64,000 nt of DNA from Halorussus vallis (GTDB lineage: Archaea; Halobacteriota; Halobacteria; Halobacteriales; Haladaptataceae): assembly GCF_024138165.1 (NCBI RefSeq), contig NZ_CP100000.1, positions 620,001 to 684,000 on the forward strand, in the 5' to 3' direction. Under the pieces are notes generated by a model. The model worked only from the letters and a program-made list of their open reading frames with translations. It did not search any database and was not told the DNA's origin. Of the stretch, positions 1-6,708 are shown in pieces. Every line of letters starts with the position of its first letter. Within the stretch, counting starts at the first letter, position 1. The position numbers and the translations under genes are program-made.

Positions 1-130
1 GGGCGGAATGGGCGGCGGCGACGTCGACCTCGAAGAGGCGCTCGAAGACGCCGACATCGACGAGGACGAGATCGTCGAGGAACTCGAAGCCGAAGGCGAG
101 GGTGAGGACGCCGAGGAAACCGAGGAGTAA
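1..130 (+). CDS. C-terminal end of an unidentified acidic protein
   Basis: The window opens inside a reading frame that ends in TAA at 128-130. The visible 42 residues begin with a glycine/methionine-rich stretch (GGMGGG) and continue as an almost purely Glu/Asp tail. Such tails are common at the C-terminus of haloarchaeal chaperones and RNA- or protein-binding proteins. The part that would identify the protein lies upstream of the window, so no function is assigned. The frame is open from base 2, and the composition agrees with haloarchaeal coding sequence. Confidence 0.6.
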   Translation, partial: GGMGGGDVDLEEALEDADIDEDEIVEELEAEGEGEDAEETEE

Positions 131-258
131 GTCTCCGCGAGGCCGTCGCGCCGAACCGACCGCGATCCCGATTCCGATTCGAATTTTTCGCGTCCGCCGC
201 TTTCGAGCGACTTCTCCGCTTTCCGAACTGCTTTCTCTCCCGGCGACGACGAGCGCGC

Positions 259-984
259 ATGCAGAAACCGGAAACCAGGCTCTTTCACCTCCACTACAAC
301 GTCCCCGACCCGTCGGCCGCCGGGCGAGCGTTAGCCGACGAGGGAATCCCGCTCCGGCGACGGTTCGGCCGCGTCCGGGACGAGTCGGTCGCGCTCGCCC
401 CGGGCGACCCCGAACCCGAGGGTTTCCGCTTTCGCCTCCGGACCCACCAGCGCGGGTACGTGAACATCACGCTCGCGCCGGGGCGCAGACCGCGGTTCGA
501 CCACCTGGGGCTCTGCACGCGAGCGTTCGACGAGGTGCTGGCGCGCGCCGAGCGAGCGGGATGGCCGGTTCGCGACCCGGACGGGCGGCGGCCGTTCGTG
601 ACGACGCCGTGGGGGTTCCGGGTCGAACTCCACCGCGACGGGAGCGACGTCGAGTCGTCGCTGGGCGACTGGGACGACGCGCACCTCGACAAGGTGACCG
701 CGGTCGTTCCGAACCCCGAAGCCGTCCGGGACGGGTTTGCGGACGTCTTCGGACGCGTTCCGGGACTCGTCGTTCGGGGCGCGGACCACCTCGGGGAAAT
801 CGGCGAAACTCGGCGGCGGGGAACAAGTGCGACGGAGCGTGACGAACGAACCGGGGACGCGCGGCCGTCGGCCGCGGTGCCACGGTTCAGGGTCGCCGGC
901 CGCGCGTTCGACGGCGGCGGCCCGAACGCGGAAACCGACGAGGGGCGAACGATAGACGCCGAGGCGATAGTCGGCGAGCACTGA
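259..984 (+). CDS. VOC/glyoxalase-like protein
   Basis: A 241-residue soluble protein. Two repeated segments (about residues 6-70 and 75-125) have the look of vicinal-oxygen-chelate modules: an N-terminal LFHLHYNVPDPSAAGRAL strand-helix unit, then FDHLGLCTRAFDEVLARAERAGWPV and a closing WGFRVELHRDG strand. This layout is typical of glyoxalase/dioxygenase-superfamily proteins that bind a metal through His and Glu on the beta strands. Residues after about 160 are unlike the fold and contain a low-complexity Arg/Glu/Thr stretch (about 188-202) resembling the in-frame inserts described for purD here. The substrate is unknown. It is flanked by non-coding DNA, so it is probably transcribed alone. 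Confidence 0.65.
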   Translation: MQKPETRLFHLHYNVPDPSAAGRALADEGIPLRRRFGRVRDESVALAPGDPEPEGFRFRLRTHQRGYVNITLAPGRRPRFDHLGLCTRAFDEVLARAERAGWPVRDPDGRRPFVTTPWGFRVELHRDGSDVESSLGDWDDAHLDKVTAVVPNPEAVRDGFADVFGRVPGLVVRGADHLGEIGETRRRGTSATERDERTGDARPSAAVPRFRVAGRAFDGGGPNAETDEGRTIDAEAIVGEH

Positions 985-1458
985 CGGAATCGGTCGGCGG
1001 TGAGCTGCGGTCGAACCGCGAACTTTGCGATCCGTGAAAAACCGTCGAGCGACCGGAACGGCGTACGGCGTGGAGGGCCGAAACGGGACCGTCGGACGGA
1101 ACGTGGGGAGGGCCGAAACGACTTCGGGGGAGGACTCGGCGCGGTGCGCCGACCGCCAGCACAGCGGTCGGCGCGCCGCGGGCCGAAGATCAGCGGGATG
1201 TCAGAGGCGGAACCGGGGCAGTGCCATGCGTGACCCGGTTCCGTTTCGGGAGGAGGTTGATTCCAACCTCCACTTGTTCGTACCCCGGGAGGTGTATTCA
1301 GTACTATCAAGTTAGCGTCTGAACTATCAGAACAATCGATAGTATCAATACTATCTGTACTATCCGAAGCCGGACCTTTTTGCACGCGCGACTGAGAGAG
1401 GGGAGAACGAGGGGACGCGAAACCGAGAACGCTGACGGCAGGCCGCGGGCGACGACGG
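985..1458. other. Intergenic stretch without a convincing gene
   Basis: About 470 bases between two convergent genes. Frames here are shadows without a family signature. The only clear structure is the AT-richer cluster of ACTATC/GATAGT hexamers at 1303-1364, followed by a short T run (about 1377-1381) that could end transcription. Confidence 0.6.
1303..1364. repeat. Cluster of ACTATC / GATAGT hexamers
   Basis: ACTATC occurs at 1303, 1323, 1350 and 1359, and its reverse complement GATAGT at 1338, all within about 60 bases that are markedly AT-richer than their surroundings. It lies downstream of the regulator gene at 1459-2199. It may be a protein-binding array or a degenerate tandem repeat. 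Confidence 0.6.
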
Positions 1459-2199
1459 CTACCGGAGTTTGTGCCGGAACGCGTGCAGGGCGTCCTCGCC
1501 GGTGTCGGTCAGCGTCACCTGCTTGCGCCGCCCCACGTCCTCGACGGAGATGTACTGGTCTTCCAACAGCGGTTCGACGACGTTGGCGTTCAGCAGCGCG
1601 AACTTCGCCTTGTCGTTCGCCGGGTCGTTGTCGGCGACGAACGAGAGGCCGACCTCCTCGGCGTGGTCGATGATGTCCTTCTTCTTGACCGTGTAGGCGT
1701 CGGTGTTCGCTTCGGCGAGGTAGGCCATCACCGCGACCTGGTCGGTCGTGGGCGCTTCGATGGGGTAGGACGGAAGCACCTCGTCGTCGGCGTAGCCGTA
1801 GCTCTGGCGCTCCCGGCGGTCGGCGTAGGGGTAACCCTCCGGGTGGACGTAGTAGGCCGTCGCGTCGGTGCACATGCACGCGATGGCCGCGCCGACGGCC
1901 GACAGTTTCGTCCCGCTGGAGACGTTGACCCGCACGATGTCGTCTTCGTGTTCGGCGGTCAGGGTCGTCACCACGCCGAGCACGTCGTAGATGTCCATCA
2001 GGTCGACGTCCCGCGACCGGACCTCGACGCCGAGGTCGCGCAGTTCCTCGCGCAGGTCGTCGTGGTAGTCGGTCGCGGCGCTCGGACCCTCGTGTTCGAG
2101 CAGGTAGATGATGTCCACGCCGTACTTCCGTGCCGGGCCGAGGATGCGGTCGTACTCGTACCCCAACGGCGCGACGTGGACTTCGTCTATGGTGTTCAT
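1459..2199 (-). CDS. CARF-like / winged-helix transcriptional regulator (HFX_2341 type)
   Basis: A 246-residue protein of the haloarchaeal HFX_2341 (DUF6293) family. The N-terminal about 150 residues form a Rossmann-like domain: EVHVAPLGYEYDRI opens the first strand, and VNVSSGTKLSAVGAAIACM (about 91-109) matches the small-residue/Thr-Lys motif that CARF domains use to contact nucleotide ligands. The C-terminal part (about 155-246) is a winged helix ending in VGRRKQVTLTDTGEDALHAF. Family knowledge points to a ligand-responsive transcription regulator. The ligand is unknown, and cyclic oligoadenylate is only an analogy. No CRISPR-cas genes are nearby. It starts at the ATG at 2199, 99 bases from the divergent small membrane gene. 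Confidence 0.8.
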   Translation of the reverse strand: MNTIDEVHVAPLGYEYDRILGPARKYGVDIIYLLEHEGPSAATDYHDDLREELRDLGVEVRSRDVDLMDIYDVLGVVTTLTAEHEDDIVRVNVSSGTKLSAVGAAIACMCTDATAYYVHPEGYPYADRRERQSYGYADDEVLPSYPIEAPTTDQVAVMAYLAEANTDAYTVKKKDIIDHAEEVGLSFVADNDPANDKAKFALLNANVVEPLLEDQYISVEDVGRRKQVTLTDTGEDALHAFRHKLR

Positions 2200-2298
2200 G
2201 GCGGGCGTCGTCCGCGTGGTCCGAGCGCCGGCTATTAAGGCTCACCATCCGCTTCGCGGAGAAAGCGATTTAGGTTCCGGCCGCTTCTCGTAAGTCCA

Positions 2299-2502
2299 AT
2301 GTCCTGGGCGAGCGAACTCCTCGCGAACGCGACGGTCAAGGTGACGGGGTTCGGAGCGGCGGTGGTCCTGCTGGTCGTCGGACTGCTCGGTGCGACCTCC
2401 GTCACGGCGCTCGAACCGTACGCACCCTACCTCGTCGCCGCGGCGATTCTGATCGCACTGGCCTTCGTCGCCGACGGCCTGCTTGGCGGCGTGAGCGACT
2501 GA
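2299..2502 (+). CDS. Small two-helix membrane protein
   Basis: A 67-residue protein with two hydrophobic segments (about residues 16-36 and 44-62) separated by a short Leu/Glu/Tyr-containing turn. No catalytic motif is visible. It is divergent from the CARF-like regulator and ends just before the convergent RecA-like gene. Its function is unknown. The acidic C-terminus (GVSD) and GC-rich third codon positions support a real gene. Confidence 0.6.
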   Translation: MSWASELLANATVKVTGFGAAVVLLVVGLLGATSVTALEPYAPYLVAAAILIALAFVADGLLGGVSD

Positions 2503-2523
2503 CCGTCCGGAGGACGCTCGCTG

Positions 2524-3150
2524 TCAGGCGATGTCCCGACTGGTGTCGATGCGCACCGCCTCGGCGAGTTCGAGTTTGATGGTTTCGGGGAGCGCTCGAC
2601 CGCCGCGGAACTTCGGCACCGCGAGGCGATTCTCCACCGTGTCGCCCGATATCTCGGTGTGCAACTGGAACACCACGTCGGCGACGTGTTCGGTCGCGTC
2701 CCGGGCGGCCGGCACGTCGCGGCCGTCGAGACAGTGGAGGAAGGCGAGACTGCCGGTGTTCTGGAGGTGGTTCTGGAGGTCGTTGAGGAAGTTGCGATAC
2801 CGGCTCTCGGACTGGCGTTCGAGCAGGTCCACGGGGTCGACGATGAGGTTCGAGTCCTCCGGGAGACGCCGGAAGAGCCGCTGAGAGTGGTCTAGCGGCG
2901 CGTCGCCGGGGATTCGACGGATGTCGGGCGACCCGGTCCGGCCGGCCGCGCGCTCGAACCCCGCCGCGACCGCCGACTCGTCGCGGTTCGTCGAGAGGTA
3001 GAGCGTCTGACGCGCGGCCGTGAACTCGTAGAGCAGCAACTCGGCCTGGCTCGCCGGCGGCGCCGAGAGCGCGACGATGCTGCCCCGGGGAAGCCCGCCG
3101 TCGAGTTTCCTGTCTAACACGTCGATGCCGGTCGAGAGCCGTCGAGCCAC
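2524..3150 (-). CDS. RecA/KaiC-like protein with a lost Walker A motif (HTR-like)
   Basis: A 208-residue protein with the start of a RecA-superfamily ATPase: LSTGIDVLDRKLDGGLPRGS is the KaiC/RadA-type lead-in to the P-loop. Where a G-x-x-G-x-G-K-S/T loop should follow, residues 30-37 read APPASQAE, lacking the glycines, the lysine and the Ser/Thr. The Walker B-like strand NLIVDPVDLL (about 101-110) remains. ATP binding by the usual mechanism is therefore unlikely. The protein resembles the haloarchaeal HTR-like family, whose role is unknown. It lies 35 bases downstream of the truncated MinD-like gene and probably shares its transcript, or is served by the AT-rich sequence around 3155-3190. 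Confidence 0.65.
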   Translation of the reverse strand: MARRLSTGIDVLDRKLDGGLPRGSIVALSAPPASQAELLLYEFTAARQTLYLSTNRDESAVAAGFERAAGRTGSPDIRRIPGDAPLDHSQRLFRRLPEDSNLIVDPVDLLERQSESRYRNFLNDLQNHLQNTGSLAFLHCLDGRDVPAARDATEHVADVVFQLHTEISGDTVENRLAVPKFRGGRALPETIKLELAEAVRIDTSRDIA

Positions 3151-3185
3151 TATGTTTCACCGACTCAGGCATAGGTCATAAATAT

Positions 3186-3608
3186 TTAGGCCTGAGGGCT
3201 GACACGACCGCGTGGGCGCTCGTCCGCACGGAGCGGTGCGGCGGCGTCGGGTCCCGCGCCGGCCGGGCAGTCCAGCAGGACGACGTCGGCCCGTCCGGCG
3301 AGGCGGGCGTAGGTCGCCAGTCGGTGACCTACGCCCGCCTCGCGGACCGCCGGAAGCACGGCCACGCCGGACGCGACGCCCGCCGTCTTCGCCGACTGGG
3401 CGACCGCCAACGGGTCAGTCCCGGATTCCGCGCCCACCGCGTCGAGGCCCGGGTCGCGCTCGACGCCCGCCATCGCGTGGAGGTCAGGCATCTCCGGGTC
3501 GGCGTCGACCGCCAGCACCGACCGGCGCTGGCGCGCGAGCGCGCCCGCCAGCGCGAGCGTGGTCGTGGTCTTGCCGCATCCTCCCTTCCCGCCGGCGACT
3601 GCGAGCAT
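3186..3608 (-). pseudogene. Truncated MinD/ParA-family ATPase
   Basis: Reading from ATG 3608, the protein starts MLAVAGGKGGCGKTTTT with a perfect deviant Walker A (Lys8, Lys13). It keeps the VDADPEMPDLHAM switch region and the Walker B-like strand VVLLDCPAGAGPD (109-121). At about residue 127 it runs into RADERPRGRVSPQA and stops at 140 residues. MinD/ParA relatives are usually well over 200. In the next frame, residues such as HAVVSALRP resemble the beginning of the missing strand, which suggests a frameshift plus loss of the 3' third. I call it a decayed or deletion-truncated gene. A short functional form cannot be excluded. Confidence 0.65.
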
Positions 3609-3720
3609 TCGCCCCGGTGTTGTCCCGTTCCCGTACTTGAAGGTTCGGTGCGTCGGAATCGGCGGTCGAAATGGACGTCCGGTGCGTGCGGGAGTCGACA
3701 CGGCGGAGGCGATTCGCCAC

Positions 3721-3760
3721 GACGCGGACGGGCGACCCGGTCGGGTCGCCCGTCCGCGTC
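3721..3760. repeat. 18-4-18 perfect GC-rich hairpin
   Basis: Two 18-base arms (3721-3738 and 3743-3760) are exact reverse complements around GGTC. The hairpin lies between the divergent truncated MinD gene and purD, so it is not at a normal terminator position for either. Confidence 0.8.
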
Positions 3761-3846
3761 GAACGCCCGGGTTTTGGGCACGTTCGCGCATACTTCTGGC
3801 GCTCCCAAGAGCAACTTTTACACTCTCTTGCCTACACTCTCGGGAT

Positions 3847-5187
3847 ATGAGCGAGACAGTCCTGCTGGTCGGCGGCGGCGGCCGCGAACACGCCATCGCC
3901 CGCGCGCTGGGCGAGAGTGACGCGGACCTCTACGCCTGCGCTGGCAACCGAAACCCCGGCATCGCGGCGCTCGCCGAGGGCTTCGAGACGCTGGAGACGA
4001 CGAACCCGAAGGCGGTCGTCGCCTACGCCGAGGAGGTCGGCGCGACCCTGGCCGTCGTCGGCCCCGAGGGACCGCTGGCGGCGGGCGTGGCCGACGCGCT
4101 CGACGACGCCGGCATCTACGCCTTCGGGCCGAACGCCGACGAGGCCCGCATCGAGACCGACAAGGCGTTCCAGCGGCGGTTCATGCGCGAACACGACGTT
4201 CCGGGCTGTCCGGACTTCGCGACCTTCGACGATATGGAGGCCGCCTGCGAGTACATCGACGACTACGACGGCGACCTGGCGGTCAAGCCCGCGGGTCTGA
4301 CGGGCGGCAAGGGCGTCCGGGTGACGGGCGACCAGATTACCAAGGAGGAAGCCAAGGAGTACCTCCGGAACTCCGACTACGACCGCGTGGTCTTGGAGGA
4401 GCGCCTCGTCGGCGAGGAGTTCACCGTGCAGGCGCTCGTCGCCAACGGCGACCTCCGGGTGACGCCCGCGGTCCAGGACCACAAGCGGGCCTACGAGGGC
4501 GACGAGGGGCCGAACACCGGCGGCATGGGAAGCTACAGCGACGCCGGCCTCGCCCTGCCGTTCATGACCGAGGACGACTACCACGAGGCCGTCGACGTAC
4601 TCGAAGCCACCGTCGAGGCGCTCTCGGGGTTCAAGGGCGTGCTCTACGGCCAGTTCATGCTCACCGCCGACGGCGTGAAGGTCGTCGAGTTCAACGCCCG
4701 GTTCGGCGACCCCGAGGCGATGAACACCCTGCCGGTGCTCAACACCGACTTCCTCGACGTGCTGACGGCCGCCCGCGACGGCGAGTCCCTGCCCGAACTC
4801 TCGTTCGCCCCGAAGGCGACCGTCTGCAAGTACGCCGTGCCCGAAGGCTACCCCACCGACCCGAAGGCGGGTGCGAAGGTCGAGATAGACGAGGAGAGCG
4901 TGGCGCGGAGCGTCACGGAACGGTCGAGCGCGGAGACGCGAGACAGCGCGGGCGACGCGCTGCTGTTCTACGCCAGCGTCGACGAGCGCGACGACGGCAT
5001 CTACACCACGACCTCGCGGGCGTTCGCCGTGGTGGGCGTCGCCGACACCATCGCAGCGGCCGAGGAGATCGCCGAGGACGCCCTGTCGGTCGCGGGCGAG
5101 GAGGGACTCGACGTGCGCCACGACATCGGCAAGGCCGACCTCGTCCAGCGACGCATCGACCACGTGGACGAACTCCGCGGCGAGTAA
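3847..5187 (+). CDS. purD: Phosphoribosylamine--glycine ligase
   Basis: A 446-residue ATP-grasp enzyme that makes GAR from phosphoribosylamine, glycine and ATP in cytosolic purine synthesis. The N-terminal LLVGGGGREHAIARAL and AGNRNPGI, the ATP-grasp segment KPAGLTGGKGV, the glycine-rich PNTGGMGSYS and the metal site VVEFNARFGDPE are all present. The ATG at 3847 is chosen because it precedes the conserved ETVLLVGGGG strand; upstream in-frame codons are non-conserved. The C-terminal domain carries an unusual low-complexity insert, about residues 350-369 (VARSVTERSSAETRDSAG), between otherwise standard sequence. Confidence 0.95.
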   Translation: MSETVLLVGGGGREHAIARALGESDADLYACAGNRNPGIAALAEGFETLETTNPKAVVAYAEEVGATLAVVGPEGPLAAGVADALDDAGIYAFGPNADEARIETDKAFQRRFMREHDVPGCPDFATFDDMEAACEYIDDYDGDLAVKPAGLTGGKGVRVTGDQITKEEAKEYLRNSDYDRVVLEERLVGEEFTVQALVANGDLRVTPAVQDHKRAYEGDEGPNTGGMGSYSDAGLALPFMTEDDYHEAVDVLEATVEALSGFKGVLYGQFMLTADGVKVVEFNARFGDPEAMNTLPVLNTDFLDVLTAARDGESLPELSFAPKATVCKYAVPEGYPTDPKAGAKVEIDEESVARSVTERSSAETRDSAGDALLFYASVDERDDGIYTTTSRAFAVVGVADTIAAAEEIAEDALSVAGEEGLDVRHDIGKADLVQRRIDHVDELRGE

Positions 5188-5330
5188 GCCCGGGAACGTC
5201 GCCGTTCGCCTTCCCGACCGTTCCGCTCGGTCCCGCGGGAGAGTCGAACACGTTACGAGGAAATCGCTGAATAACAAAGGTCCGTCTCCCCGGGGTAGGT
5301 GACGTTCGCCACGTCGCGGACTGAGAACCA

Positions 5331-6554
5331 ATGAGTGACGCCTCAGTTTCGGATACCGACGACGCCTACGCGGTTCGTCTCTACGAACCGGACGACCGCG
5401 ACGCCTACCTCTCGTTGTATCGCCGCGTCTTCGGCGCGGCCGACGCGACGTGGTTCGACTGGAAGTACGCCGACAACCCGTACGTCGACCGCGTCCCGAT
5501 GACCGTCGCCGAGGCCGACGGCGAACTGGTCGCCGCCAAGCCGAGTCTCGCACTCCGACTCTCGACGCCCGACGGACCGGTCGTCGCCCTCCAGCCCTGC
5601 GACGTGATGGTCGACGCGGACCACCGGCGCCGTGGACTGTACTCCCGGACCACCGAACTGCTGGTCGAGGAGTACGCCGACCGCGACCCCGCGCTGTTCT
5701 TCAACTTCCCGAACGCCAAGACGCTGGCCGGCAGTCTCAAACACGGCTGGGAAATCGTCGAGGAGGTGACGACGTACTACCGGATACAGCATCCGAATCG
5801 ATATCTCGGCGCCGACGCCGGGGACGCGCTCGCGGCCCTCGGCGACCGCCTCCTGGACGGACTCCCGGTCGCCGAATCGCGGGCCGTCGACGCGACGGAA
5901 GTCGGCCGCGCGCTCGGCGAGCGCGCGGCCGGACCGGTGGTCGGCGGAGCGGAGGCGCTGGCGCGGGGGTATCTGAGCGTGCGCGACGCCCTCGCCGACT
6001 CGCCTTCCGACATCGCGGTTCGCCGCCACCGCGAGATTCCTGCCGAGACGTTCGCCGCGCTCTCGAACCCGGTCGCGGGCCGCCTCCACGCGGCCCGCGA
6101 CGAGACGTTCTTCGACTGGCGGTTCGAGAACCCCCGGTGGGAGTACACGGCCTACAGCGCCGCGGTCGCGTCGCCCCGCACCGACGCCGAACCCGTCGCC
6201 GGACTCGTGGTCGGTCGTCGGGAGCAGGGCGGCGCGACCGTCGCCAACGTCGTCGACGTGGTGCCGCTCGCGGGCGGTCGACGCCGCCGAGAAGCACTCT
6301 CGGCGCTGCTCTCGGCCGTCGTCGACGACCACGCCGACGCGAGCGCGATCACCTTCTCCGGGCGGGCGATTCCCCCCGACCTGCTGGCGGCCCACGGCTT
6401 CCACTCCGACGCCGACCCGCCGCTGTCGTGGGCGTCCGACCCCGCGACGATGGTCGCGAACGCCGTCGCGGGCGACGGCTGGCGGGTCGCCGGCCTTGAC
6501 GTGCGCGACCCCGGAAACTGGGCGACGACGTCCGCCGAGCTCGACACGAACTGA
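5331..6554 (+). CDS. GNAT-family N-acetyltransferase-like protein
   Basis: A 407-residue protein whose first about 140 residues form a GNAT domain: VRLYEPDDRDAYLSLYRRVF opens the fold, a tryptophan-rich FDWKYADNP follows, and VMVDADHRRRGLYSRTTELL is the acetyl-CoA pyrophosphate-binding R/Q-x-x-G-x-x region. A second half (about 170-400) has another FDWRFENPRWEY motif and GLVVGRREQGG strands, so it is probably a second degenerate GNAT-like unit, as in two-domain Eis- or FemAB-like acyltransferases. The acceptor is unknown. It lies downstream of purD with about 140 bases between and is probably transcribed alone. Confidence 0.75.
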   Translation: MSDASVSDTDDAYAVRLYEPDDRDAYLSLYRRVFGAADATWFDWKYADNPYVDRVPMTVAEADGELVAAKPSLALRLSTPDGPVVALQPCDVMVDADHRRRGLYSRTTELLVEEYADRDPALFFNFPNAKTLAGSLKHGWEIVEEVTTYYRIQHPNRYLGADAGDALAALGDRLLDGLPVAESRAVDATEVGRALGERAAGPVVGGAEALARGYLSVRDALADSPSDIAVRRHREIPAETFAALSNPVAGRLHAARDETFFDWRFENPRWEYTAYSAAVASPRTDAEPVAGLVVGRREQGGATVANVVDVVPLAGGRRRREALSALLSAVVDDHADASAITFSGRAIPPDLLAAHGFHSDADPPLSWASDPATMVANAVAGDGWRVAGLDVRDPGNWATTSAELDTN

Positions 6555-6708
6555 CCGCGTTCAGCCCTCGCTCGGACGAACTCGCCGGCTGAAAAACGTT
6601 CGCAACGAGGATTTCGACGGCCGGCGGTCGCCGACCGTCGACGCACGCCGGGATTGTCTACGTCGAAACCGACCCATAACAAAGATTGTACCGTCCGTGC
6701 GTTGCGCC

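Noticed and set aside
294-1385. Long minus-strand frame opposite the VOC-like gene
   Set aside because: Arg/Pro/Ser-rich translation without family likeness; a shadow of GC-rich codons on the other strand.
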